The notes under the pieces: model-generated
Databases searched by the model: none
What the model saw: only the letters and a program-made list of their open reading frames with translations
Told to the model about the DNA's origin: nothing
Position numbers and translations under genes: made by a program
DNA from: Rhinolophus ferrumequinum
Taxonomy: Eukaryota > Chordata > Mammalia > Chiroptera > Rhinolophidae
Length of the DNA stretch: 64,000 bases
NCBI RefSeq assembly: GCF_004115265.2
Contig: NC_046286.1
Coordinates: 101,221,093 to 101,285,092 of the forward strand
Direction of reading: 5' to 3'
Shown: in pieces, positions 1 to 26,733 of the stretch
How the letters are laid out: each line of letters begins with the position of its first letter
Numbering within the stretch: position 1 is the first letter of the stretch

Positions 1-9852
<9,852 letters not shown>

Positions 9853-10085
9853 AACTGCTTAACAATTAATCATGCTTATTACTAAGCTTGAACCTCACTT
9901 CTTTCTAAACTAGTAAGGCACGAGGTTATATGAAATCAGAGGACCAATGTGAAGATGGAAGCCATCTCCCACTTCACAAGAACCCAAGGTTTGACAGCTC
10001 ATTGTACTTTAATGTGTAATACGGAAGGTACAAGACAACTGCAGCTAACATTGTTATAAATAAAAGAAATCTGATCAGTCATCAA
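9853..10085 (+). other. ACAT2: ACAT2 3' UTR with poly(A) signal
   Basis: Sequence after the ACAT2 stop codon. A canonical AATAAA lies at about 10059-10064, so cleavage is expected near 10075-10090. That is at or inside the terminal codons of TCP1 on the other strand. The end point is inferred from the signal only. Confidence 0.7.
10008..10013 (-). terminator. TCP1: TCP1 poly(A) signal (ATTAAA)
   Basis: On the minus strand ATTAAA occurs about 62 nt after the TCP1 stop codon (10075-10077). It is the only common poly(A) hexamer I see in the expected range. Use of this signal would end TCP1 mRNA near 9985-10000, inside the ACAT2 3' UTR, so the two mRNAs would overlap by roughly 80-100 nt. Confidence 0.55.
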
Positions 10086-13000
10086 GGGCTCCTGAATGAA
10101 CAGCATCTTCATAACCTCCATGTTTATCATCTTTGCTTTCTGGATGTAATTTAATAAGATCATCAATCCGAAGAATGGTAATTGCAGCTTCTGTTGCAAA
10201 TTTCAAGCTCTTTACTTTAACTATGGTTGGTTCAAACACACCTGCTTGTTTGTTGTCTCGAGGTTTACCATTGACCAGATCAAGACCAATCCTACAATTC
10301 AGGAAAAAAAAAATACTAGTAAATAGCCTCTTATGTAACACATTCTCATTTCATCCCTTTAATTTTAATTGATTAGGTGGCTCATTAATTCCAGCTACTC
10401 CATATGTCAATCTTGGGACCTTATGGTAGATCCCTTTAAGACTAAAGTAGCCGATTATAAATAACAAAATTAGCACTGAATTGCAGAAAGGCCTAGATGA
10501 TACTCTCAACATCATTTAGTATCTTAAATAGCCTCCCCTCTACCTCTGTGAGACTGTGCCGTAGGTGAAGTGACTCTCCCTAGAGCTCAGGATAACCTAA
10601 GACATCAATGCTAATAAAATCACTAGAAAACTGACACATGATACACAGGTGACAATGAAAAACACAGGGAAAGTTGTATACTTACCATTTTAGATTTTTG
10701 CGTTCTGGGTTGACTTGAGCCTCATTATGAAAAGCTCTTAACTTTGCAACCAGATCAGTGGAGTCTTGGGCAGCATTAACTGCCAGTGTATTAGGAATAA
10801 CAAGGAGAGATCTTGCAAACTCTGCAATAGCAAGCTGTTCCCGAGAGCCCTAAGAAGAAAGACAATGTGTCTTCACAAAAAGAAGAAAATTAAAGCCCAC
10901 AGCAACAGATAAGGTCTCAGATGAAGTATACTACCAAAACGCTAGAGATGTTCTTACCATGCTGGTTGCATAGTTTTCGAGGTATATGGAAAGGGCTGCT
11001 TCTACTGCGCCCCCACCTGGAACCACAGATTTTGACTCCAAAACTCTCTTCACCACACACAGAGCATCATGTAAGGAGCGCTCCATCTCATCACACATGA
11101 AATCGTTTGCCCCACGTAAGATAATTGACGCAGATGTACGAGCCTTAGTGCTATTAAAAAAAAACAGTGAAATTCTTCAAAGTACTTTTCTAGAATAAGT
11201 CTACAGAGGAATTCACAGTAAGCACCCTGATTAAATCCTGCTTCCGTGACATATGGACATGATAGCAATGTTTAGACCACACAGAAGAGATGAAACAGTT
11301 ATTTCACCTCAATTTACTGTGGCCCAATGTTTTTTTATCCCATGCGTATAACTGCTCATATCACTGAAAGACTACAGCAGCAAATAAATGGGAAGGTGAT
11401 CCATTTTGATTCATTAACAAAATATGTATAGCTTTATAATTTAGAAAGCTCTTACTTTTTGATCAAGATCAGTTCATCATCACAAATTCTCTCCTGGACC
11501 ACCTCTTCTGCTTGTCCCAACATGGAGGCTTCAAAAGTTTCTTCGCCTTCCAAATTGGCCAGGGTTGACAGAATAGTTGCTGTTAAGGTAATTACCAAGA
11601 TCTGTGAATATTGTTCTCCCATGAATATTTTCATATCCTTTCTTAGATTCAGAAACATTTATAATAGTGACATAATTATTAGGCTGGTGCAAAGTAATTG
11701 CGGTTTAAGAGGTTAAAAATTGCAAAAACCGTAGTTTTGCACCAACCTAATATTTAAGGTTTTTAGTTAGACATCAAGCTTTTTGTCCTAAGTTGGAACT
11801 GTCATTTTGAGGTGAAAAAAATTCCAGTCACATGAAAAATGACTCTAGAAATATATTTGTAACACAAATCATTAAAAGGAGTAAGAAGTAAAAATGGTTA
11901 TGTTTTTGAAGCTGCTTAGTGCTGACATTCCATTATGAAGAGATGGTCATGAAGTATGCCTGAGATGGCAAAAGACATACCTCCAGAAGCTTTAGCAATG
12001 CGTTTAAGATCCTTTTTTAAAACTCTTCTAACTGCCATAGCGCCAGTCTCCACAAAATACTTGAGACACATGTCATCAATTCCCCCAGTGGTTAGAATAA
12101 CGTTAGCACCAGTTGCCAGGATCTTCTGGATTCGCTCCTTGGTGATATCTGATTCTCTGCAGATAAAATATTTGAGTTGTAACCCAAACTTCCATTAAGT
12201 ATATTTCACAAACAACTGCAGATTAAATTATATTAACCACCCATTCCTTTCTATGACCAGAATTTAAATCAGTCCAATTACAGAGAAGTTCAAGGAATTA
12301 AAAATTACCACTCAGTTCTCACTTTCTCTCTTTTGAGCTCCTAACCAAGAATTAGAAAGGAAACCGTGTCCCTGCCTTCAATGACCTAGCAGGGAGGCAG
12401 ACTCAACCCAGTCCCAGGCAAGTGTTTCTACAGTGTAATGCAGAGATTATACACAAGAGGCAGAAATGCAGCCTGGCAGGAGGGACAAGGAAAGACTGAA
12501 GGCCTGGAGTCAAGAGGGGTCCAGAGTTAAAATTGCAGTTAGGACCAAAAAATGAAGAACCTTGTAGGCGTGTTGAAGAGTATGGACTAAGTTTAATATT
12601 TTAAACAACAGTATTATCAAATCTGTTTTCAAAAGGATCTCCTGATGTCACTGTAGAAACTGCAATGGAAAGGTGAAGGACAGGAAAGGAGGCAATAATT
12701 GGAGATACAGATGACCAGAACAGAGAAGTCTAAGTATGGCTTGGGTAGCTGGGAGGTTCAGCCACTGACTCCTGGAATAAAATAAATCCTAATAGGTTGG
12801 GGGCAGTATGAGAGTTCAGTTTTATTTGAAGCCCCTGTGTTATTCAGGTGAAGCTATCAGGAGGCAGGCAGACATACTGTGTGTTTCCCCGAAAATAAGA
12901 CCTAGCCAGACGGACAATCAGCTCTCGTGCGTCTTTTGGAGCGAAAATTAATGTAAGACCCGGTCTTATTATAATATTAAGTCCAGGTCTTATATAAGAC

Positions 13001-16000
13001 TGGGTCTTACATTAATTTTCACTCCAAAAGACGCACGAGAGCTGATTGTCCGTCCGGCTAGGTCTTATTTTCGGGGAAATACGATAGTAACTGCTTAACC
13101 ATGTTAAGCACTGTTAACCATGAGATGCAGTACTCATTTCCGTTAGTTTGCCATCACCTGCTCTAACAAGCGTAATTTACAAACATCCCTTTTCAAAGTC
13201 AAAAACAATCTCTCAACATACCTCTGTCTAATCTGGTCCAGTTTTTCAGGGTCTGTAATAACTACCTGTACACCAAGCTTCATTTTTGTTTTTTGCAGGC
13301 TGAAGTCAAGGCAAGCAATTTTTGCATTAACTATTCTCTTGGGCATGCCTGTAATTGAATATAGTATTAAGTTACTTTATAGTAACTATTAACAATGCTA
13401 CATTTTATAACGTCTATACTTAAAGTGTAATAAAAAGCAACAGAGATAGTAAACTATGTTGTATGTAAACACAAATTCAGATTTTGTTACATTAAGCCTT
13501 AGAAACAAATTTTTATGACATTAAACACATGTACTTCTAACTTGCATTTTCCCCAAGTTATACGTGCTTAAGTTACCAAAGAGAAACTGACAAAGTGATA
13601 TAGTTTCCTGTTTCTCTGGGCTTCCTTAAAGAACAGGAAGTGCACAGCTTGGAGAGTTCACCTAAAGATGAACAGTATGCAGTCCTCAAAAAGCTAAATT
13701 TAATCTTTAGTCCTCTTGTTATATGACCAGATCCCGAGCCTTACCCTGGGATCCCACCACACAGTTGAGTGCATAGCCATTGATGAGCAGGCTCTCCATC
13801 TGACTTCTCCCGTGGGCTTTCAGAATATTAATGGAAGTGACTGGATAGCGAGGCTGGCCTCTTGCATCTGTGTATTTAGTAGCAAGTACAGCATCTACTA
13901 CCATATTAGCAAAGAAATCACCATTCCTAAGGCAACAGTTAAGGAGAACAGACTTGCAATGGACAATGTGTGCACACGAAAATCAAGGGTAATTCAAAGG
14001 CACTTCCTTTTTGCAATCTCATCAAAGAAACAAGCATTATTCATGCCACCAAAATGCTAGAGTACTATCTGCAATTCATACAACTTTTACACACGCTTTA
14101 CCTTTTCCCCTAGAAAAGCAGGGAAGGGAACAAGCAATTTCAATACAGCATCACCTGGCACAAAACCAACGCAAGTTCTTTATGGACCGACCATCACAAG
14201 GATACATTCCAAGGACTTTGGATGACATGGATGTCTTAGCAGCATTAATCAGGCAATCCCTTCCAAGATCATCTGTGTTAATAATTAGATTTTCACTGAT
14301 ATAACGCACTGCTTCCCTGTGAGGGAGAAAACACTTATAAATTCATTATTCAAACTTTTATCAGTGTCAAAACGTCATAGACACCAATTTTCTGTTCAGC
14401 CATTTCATATAGGAGGAGGACACAAATAAATCCTCCCTCTTCAGATCATGGCAGTCTTAATCTATCCCATAAGCATAGCCACTAAAATCTATCATTAGGA
14501 GAAAATGTGGTAGTCAAATGGGAAAAAAAGATTCTGGTACTGGCCCTACTTCAAATGTTACTACCTAAATGCTAAAATACAATTTTCCCCAAATAAAATT
14601 TAGTCATTAAACATTGAACAGTTTCCAATTATTACATCAAATAACATAAAATTATCTCCAAATGCAGACAATCTTACTTGCAAGCAAGTCGATAGCCACT
14701 AATAACTGATGTGGGATGAATTTTCTGTTTGACTAGTTCATCTGCATTTTTAAGAAGTTCTGCTGCAATAATTACCTGTTGAGAAAACATTCATTGCTCT
14801 AATATTAGTCTGTCACTCAACATGCACAATGCATATGTAAAAACATCAAAATGATCAGATATTATTCACCAGAATGGTGATGGCAGTGAAATGAATAACT
14901 ATTAGAAACCTGAAAAAAGATAACTAGTGTTCAACACACAAATGGCCAAAGCCAGAAAATGTTCTGGCTAATAAACTAGCTCTGCAGTAAAACAGTAAAG
15001 GACTATACTATATATCCATTACCTTTAAAGATTAAGTACACAACAGATGCTAAATGAAGAGTCCAACTATTCAAATGACCTGTACTATGGTAGGTTATTT
15101 ATTACTTGGTTTATTTTAAAAATCATACAAAGACATTAAATTTTTTTTTAATTAAAAAGACTTCATTAATTCTGGCTGATTCTTCTAGAGGGAGGTTATA
15201 ATCATTTTATTAAAAAAAATCATAAGTTACTTGGTCAAAGACCATTTTTATTATTTCAGACGAGGTAGATTCCGTTCTCTCATGGCTTGCAGTTTAATTT
15301 AGAAATACCAACATTTCCTCCCACAAACTGTTTGTTTCTTTAGAACAAATTATTATTTGTTCTTCACCAAATAGTGCTTCCCCTACATCAATGTGCTGAT
15401 GACCTTGAAGTTTATGTCATGCTATTGATCACATTTACTTTTTCATACTCCCATTTTGAACTCATGAGATTGCCTTGTCAGCATTTAAAATATAAAGACA
15501 CCTTGTTTTTGTAAGCTGGTAACATTTTTTTTTTCTTTAGATAATTACAAAGGGAAGGCTTTAGAAATTTCCAAGTCTCAGGTCATGGGGCAGGGGGGAC
15601 ACAACTTTTTAAAAGAAACTACCATGTTTCCCCGAAAATAAGACCTAGCCGGACAATCAGCTCTAATGCGTCTTTTGGAGCAAAAATTAATGTAAGACCC
15701 AGACTTATAGTAAAATAAGACCGGGTCTTATATAAGACCCAGACTTATAGTAAAATAAGACCGGGTCTTATATTAATTTTTGCTCCAAAAGACGCATTAG
15801 AGCTGATTGTCCGGCTAAGACTTATTTTTGGGGAAACACGGCATTAATAAAATTGTTATGTATGAATACTGTTATAGTTGAGGGAAAAAAAACTCATAAA
15901 ACTTGTGAAAACATTTAAAATGAGGGGACCACATTAAATCATCTCAAGTTTCTTTTCTATTTAAATTGTGCAAACTAGCTATAACCATTCAGCCTTCAAA

Positions 16001-17801
16001 TTGTTTCTGAATCACTAACCAAAAAACACATTACATTTTCTCCCTCTTAAATATGTAACTTGTTTCTGACTCAGAAGCAAAATAACTCACTATGGCTTCA
16101 CTTTCTGAAAGTTTGATTTTTAGGAAAACAGTTAGTATTTAGCCATCTACCGGGCAACTACCTACCACAGAGGTAGTTCCATCTCCCACTTCTTTGTCTT
16201 GCAGATCAGCTAGCTCACAAAGAACTTTAGCTGCAGGATGTTCTACCTCCAGTAACTTCAGGATGGTGGCACCATCATTAGTAATGGTTACATCCTAAGA
16301 CATTTGCAGGGAAGAGAAAAACAATTATCTTACAGAAACAGGATATCCTAATTAACACAACCCCGTTATGATACACATTCACCTTTAGCACATCGTCCTC
16401 AAATACCAGCACTCTGATTAAATACAAAGAATTTACACAGCAAAATATTTAAGACCTATTCTTTCTATGTAAAGTAAAAACATATAACTGTACTTACACC
16501 AATATCATCCACCAACATTTTATCCAAGCCAACTGGACCAAGAGAACTTTTTACAATATTGGCAATAGAAGCTGCAGCCATAACTGTATAAATGAAAAAA
16601 ATAATGAAATTAGAAAAATCCACCACTTCAAAGGACAATCATTTCAACCTAAAGAAAGTAAATGACATCCAACAGCTTCTGAATTTTCCAAACATACAAA
16701 TCTGACCTAATTATTTAAAAAATTAGCTATTAAAAGTTTAATGTGTGGGGGAGGGAACTAGCAAAATTCAGTTTGAATTCATCTGCAAAGAGGATGCCAA
16801 GTATTTTGTTTTAAAGGGCTTCCACTTCATTGCCTCATAGAATAAAAAGATAATCTAATCATAATTTTGGGATCCACCACTTCATACATAAGATAAAAAG
16901 ATATACTATGTCAGACTTTTCCTTCAGAAACTGCTAGTTTTTAAGTCTTCACCTGTGAATCAAAAAAGTGGGAACCCAAAGGTTCTGACTTGGAATTCAT
17001 TCAAGACAAAAATTAGCAATCAGGTAACAGTAAGACAAAAATTGAGAATCTGTCAAATAACGGTAAGACTGACAGGCATCCATGACTTCAAAGTTAAACA
17101 CTATCAAAAGAGGCTCAACAACAAATGCTCGTACTGTTTACTAGAATAAATTCATATTAAGTATCGCTTATGCTAACATCCAACTGAAATTTCGTCTGCT
17201 ATTTTTATTTTATGCTGTCAGCGATAGGGGAGGTAAGAATTGGGTCTGGACATGGGGACACCCGGCATCTACTACAGATAATCGGTAGGGTACAATGGGC
17301 AAGTCACTGGCCGTCTGCTCATCAGTGAAAACGAGCAGTTGAAACTACTCTTTTCTGGTCAATGGTCCTAAACCGAGACCTAGAGATTGAGAGTGACGCT
17401 CCTCTGGTTAGAATCGCAACAAAAGGGGAGCAGAGCAATCGGACCAAAGAGGACTCCAGGCGTGGCCGTCACGTGTCAGTACCGGGGACTCGCTTCTCCA
17501 ACATCAGGGCCTGAGCGTCCACTGCCAACCACTTCCCTCCCGCGCAGTTCTGAAAAACGTGCCGGTCCGCCTAGGAGTGGCCAAACCGCCGGGGGTCGGA
17601 CACGCACCCCACCCCTCAGACCCTTTTTTGGGGAGAGAAAGAAACGCCAGGATTGTAGCCACGGCCCGAGCAGGATGGGCTGGGGTTGGGGGGGACCGCA
17701 CCGCTGTGGGCCCGACACAGGCCTTGCCCGCACTTACCGTTCTGGGAGCGGATCGCCTCCCCAGTGCTGCGGTCGCCGAACACGGACAAAGGCCCCTCCA
17801 T
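10075..17801 (-). CDS. TCP1: T-complex protein 1 subunit alpha (CCT1), complete, 12 exons
   Basis: Alpha subunit of the cytosolic TRiC/CCT chaperonin, the ATP-driven double ring that folds actin, tubulin and other proteins. Coding exons (minus strand, 5' to 3'): 17738-17801, 16498-16583, 16166-16294, 14678-14775, 14206-14316, 13745-13926, 13222-13348, 11981-12156, 11456-11579, 10958-11150, 10686-10849, 10075-10291. They total 1671 nt = 556 codons plus stop, the human length. Motifs seen: [12 protein letters not shown] near the N terminus, the nucleotide-binding GDGTTS (exon 3), VPGGGAVE (exon 10), and the C-terminal tail ending in GALDD (human GALND). The start ATG at 17799-17801 opens [15 protein letters not shown]; an in-frame ATG further upstream would only add 10 residues absent from the family. 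Exon 5 ends in a weak donor (GTATCC). Head to head with MRPL18, tail to tail with ACAT2. Confidence 0.98.
11679..11750. mobile_element. MADE1-like miniature mariner (TCP1 intron 8)
   Basis: 72 bp starting TTAGGCTGGTGCAAAGTAAT and ending GCACCAACCTAA, nearly palindromic, in a TA target. This matches the 80-bp MADE1 element (Hsmar1 ends) known in primates, where it seeded the miR-548 family. Confidence 0.85.
12360..12860 (-). repeat. LINE-2 fragment (TCP1 intron 7)
   Basis: Reverse L2 3' region: 'gtccctgccttcaatgacc', 'gaacaggca..' style purine-rich text, 'aaccttgtaggcgtgttgaagagtatgga', 'aaaaggatctcctgatgtcactgt'. Old, with gaps. Confidence 0.55.
12877..13087. mobile_element. Palindromic Tc1/mariner-type MITE, copy 1 (TCP1 intron 7)
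   Basis: Flanked by TA. Arms of about 85 bp begin TTTCCCCGAAAATAAGACCT and are almost perfect inverted repeats. Both arms carry the copy-specific GACGGACAATCAG and CTCTCGTGCG. No coding capacity. In either transcript it would fold into a long hairpin. Confidence 0.85.
13527..13665 (-). ncRNA. Candidate H/ACA box snoRNA in TCP1 intron 6
   Basis: Human TCP1 introns are known to host SNORA20 and SNORA29. Reading the minus strand here I see a hairpin whose stem pairs TTCCTGTT with AACAGGAA, then an H-box-like ATATCA (ANANNA; plus 13596-13601). A second hairpin follows, pairing TAACTT..GCA with TGC..AAGTTA. Then comes ACA exactly 3 nt before the proposed 3' end (plus 13530-13532). Length of about 130 nt and order hairpin-H-hairpin-ACA fit the class. 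I cannot recall the human snoRNA sequences well enough to name it, and the lower part of the 5' stem is not well resolved. Confidence 0.4.
14830..14990 (-). ncRNA. Weak second snoRNA-like hairpin pair in TCP1 intron 3
   Basis: The minus strand shows a stem AGCCAGAA/TTCTGGCT enclosed by CTAGT/ACTAG, then a short stem TCACCA/TGGTGA, then ACATAT. This could be an H/ACA RNA, but no good ANANNA hinge sits between the two hairpins. Recorded only because this gene is known to host two such RNAs. Confidence 0.15.
15622..15841. mobile_element. Palindromic Tc1/mariner-type MITE, copy 2 (TCP1 intron 3)
   Basis: Same family as 12877-13087. Left target TA, right CA. Both arms carry GCCGGACAATCAGCTCTAAT. 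The loop holds a 40-bp unit twice in tandem (15692-15771). Confidence 0.85.
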
Positions 17802-18139
17802 CTTCGTGGCAGGGAACACGTCGAGTTTCACTCACACCGTGGACAATTGGCGTCTCGGTCTCTGGGCCGGGAGGCGGCCACACCAGCGGCAGCGACAGCG
17901 TGGAACGGGCCTAAGCGCCGCCACAGGGGCTGCTGGGAACACCGCTCCTCGCGGGGCAGGGCGGGAAAGAATGGGAGGGAAGTGAGAAGCCGGAAGAGGG
18001 TTCAGCACTTTCGCCCAATTAGCGAATGAAAGGGACGCGAAGGTAAGAGAACGGAAGTCAGGATCTTAGACCTCTGGAGGGAGAAAGCGCTCGGGGTAAG
18101 CTTCCCGCAAGGTACGGGTTGCGCGTGCGCGTTTGCACA

Positions 18140-18157
18140 TTCTAGCGCCTTCTAGAA
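18140..18157. promoter_or_regulatory. Heat-shock-element-like motif
   Basis: The sequence contains the palindrome TTCTAGAA (the nTTCnnGAAn dimer) with a further TTC unit exactly 10 bp upstream, in register with HSF1 repeat spacing. CCT subunit genes are reported HSF1 targets and MRPL18 is linked to the heat stress response, so one element could serve both genes. Binding is inferred from the motif only. Confidence 0.5.
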
Positions 18158-18625
18158 AAGGTGGTGCCGTGGGGTGGAGCTTGGCATAGAGTGTGAGGGA
18201 GGTAGAGTTGCGGTTCTGAGTCAGTCTTGCGCAATTGCTTATACAGTAATTGTTTTCCTTAAACGTAGGAACTCGCTCGGAGAGTACCCAGTGCCTTCAG
18301 CGGACCCCAGCAAAATCTGCAAAAAAACATTGCACAGGCTAACGGTCACGCCCCACCCCAAGTGCGGTACTGCGAGGTGGTTGGTCGACTCCGGCGGCTG
18401 CGTGCATCCCAGCGTAAGCGATGATTGGAGGAGCGGAGATAACAGGTTGCCCTCTCAGCCACTCAGTGGCAGTGAACTTGTTAGTTCCGGGTCGAAGTGT
18501 CGATGACCTACGCGATCCTAAGACTTTTCCCTGAGTTGACATGGCTGCGGCCGGCGAGTCGCAGGGACGCCGGTGAGGAAAGGAGGCGAGGCTTTTCCGA
18601 GGCTTTGCGGGTGATCCTCTCAATG

Positions 18626-24853
<6,228 letters not shown>

Positions 24854-26449
24854 AATAGCAGCATTGTTTGGAACAAATGTAAAGCTGCCAGCTGTTACAT
24901 CCATCAGAAGAGAGCATCTGGAAGCACAACCAGCTTGGAAGTTTTATGCAATAATGTAACTGCGGAATGTTGTTAGTAGTTAAGGTCATCCCATCCTGCC
25001 ATTTTTTTTTTGTTTTTTATTTAGTCAAGGGCTAAATTCTTTCCCTCTCATGGACATGAGAGAAGTATCTGAGAAAAACTGTCAAGAATTATAATTAACT
25101 TGAAGGATAAATTAAATGTTTGTAAGTAAAGAATAAAGGCATTTTACGAACTCTTTGATTTCTGGTTATATTAAATTTCTTTGCCTTTGAGCTCACTGTA
25201 GCAAAAGTACACATGAGGTTTATGTAAAGCACTTGTTACTGTGTCTAGCTTATAGTGGGTGAACTCAGTAAATGACAGCTGTTGCTGCTCAGGGAGAGGA
25301 GATTTTTTTAAAAATAGGAAAATCAATTTATTATAAGCAGTAATGTAAAGGTAAAAGGGACAAATTCTAACCTCATCTGGGCTCCTGGATCCTAACAGGA
25401 AGAACCAGATTTGAAAGGAGAAAGGAATGCAATGAGGAGCTGCAAATGGAAGTGGAAAGGGACAGTGTTAGTGTATGCTAAGTTTGCAGGAAGTGAAAAT
25501 TTGTTAGATAGGAGATGAAACTTGAAGTGTATTCAAGTTAATCTAAAATTGAAGCTAGGGTAGGTGGAAATCATGGCAGTTCTCTTAAACGAGTTGATTA
25601 AATCAAAGTGAGGTATTAGCGGTTTCTGGCTGTTTATAGCGTGAAGAGGAAGAACCTGTAAGCAGTTAAAAGTGGCATCTAGAGCATTTTACCCCCGATT
25701 ATTAAATGTGTACTCAATTATATATTTATATAGAAGTGAAATAATGTTACTGTCAATCTGAGTATTCAGTGTTATTTTTAAAGGTAACATGTATGCACCA
25801 ACATTTTTAAAATGTATGAGTGATTCAGAATGCAATGGCTTAGTAGTTCCCTTTTGATTAATAAATACCTGTGGAGACATTTAAAAGTATATAGTATAGT
25901 TCTAATATTCCCTCATCTTGAAGATTGGTCGGAGCATCTCACTTTGAAAACCACAGTTCTAGAAGGCTGTTGAAACAAGTCTAGAATTCAAAGGAGGAAG
26001 AAGATGGACTGGACTAGTAGCTTTGGAAACTGACAAAAAGTTCACCTGGAAGTGATGCTGCAGGTCGGAGTTTTTCTGCAAGGAGTGTGATTGTCCTAGA
26101 TCATGCACCAAGGAGTCCTTCCGTTTGATAGGCAATTCTTGAGGCTTTGTGTGGCATTTGATAGAAGGTATTAAAGACAGCTATGATGCAGACAAAGTAA
26201 AGTGAGGAAAAGACGAGGTGTTGGGCAGGGGATGGGGACAGACCAATATTGGCAAGAATGGTGAAGTTGGGAAGAAGTGATTTAGGAAGCGTGTTCCCTC
26301 TTCCCACGCTGCATTTGTGGTACCTGCTTACTGCAATCCTTCAGGTGCTGTTTATGGTCTGATTTTACCGTTTTCCAGGCTCTACTTTCTCCTTCCATGC
26401 CTCTTAATATCCTATGTCTACATATATGACATGCTCACCTTATAGGGAC
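24854..26449 (+). other. MRPL18 3' UTR and MRPL18-PNLDC1 intergenic
   Basis: 3' UTR to about 25160, then 1.3 kb without a gene. The stretch 25380-26260 is purine-rich and may be an old diverged repeat, but I cannot name it. Confidence 0.5.
25132..25137 (+). terminator. MRPL18: MRPL18 poly(A) signal AATAAA
   Basis: Canonical hexamer 279 nt after the stop codon. It is followed by a T/G-rich stretch suited to a downstream element (ctttgatttctggttat). Confidence 0.75.
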
Positions 26450-26733
26450 TGCAAAGAAATTGCCGCGGGGCAAGGTAAATGGGCTTTGATTGCAAAGGCG
26501 GAGTCTAAGAGGCCCTTCACCCCAGCCGGCGAGGTGTGAAACTAAACACCTGTGGGCGGGCAGGTGGTGCGCAGCCAGCAGCCCAGGCCCCACCTGGAGG
26601 CTCCCGCGACTGCTGGAGGCGCGGAGGCGGCCGGTTTTCTCCGCGCGAGCCCTTTAAGGTCAGCGGCGGAAGTGCGTGGCGGCACGTGGCCTCACTGGGC
26701 GCCCTCGGCGGAGCTCGGCGGAGCTGCGTGGCT
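26450..26733 (+). promoter_or_regulatory. PNLDC1: PNLDC1 CpG-rich promoter and 5' UTR
   Basis: GC content rises sharply from about 26460 and stays high to about 27050, around the first exon. A GC-box-like GTGGGCGGG lies at 26552-26560 and an E-box CACCTG at about 26547-26552. No TATA box is obvious. The transcription start cannot be placed from sequence alone. Confidence 0.6.

Larger units (their letters stand above)
10292..17737 (-). other. TCP1: TCP1 introns, remaining sequence
   Basis: Intron 1 (16584-17737), the rest of intron 3 (14776-16165) and introns 4, 5, 9 and 11 hold AT-rich sequence without recognised repeats besides those listed. At least one H/ACA snoRNA is expected somewhere here from the human gene. 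Confidence 0.5.

Noticed and set aside
11090-11110. Possible frameshift in TCP1 exon 10
   Set aside because: Recounting the run of A at this point and the open frames on the minus strand shows the exon is 193 nt and in frame; the total is exactly 557 codons with stop.
17387-17914. 175-codon open frame in the TCP1 promoter
   Set aside because: CpG-island shadow overlapping TCP1 exon 1 antisense; no family features.
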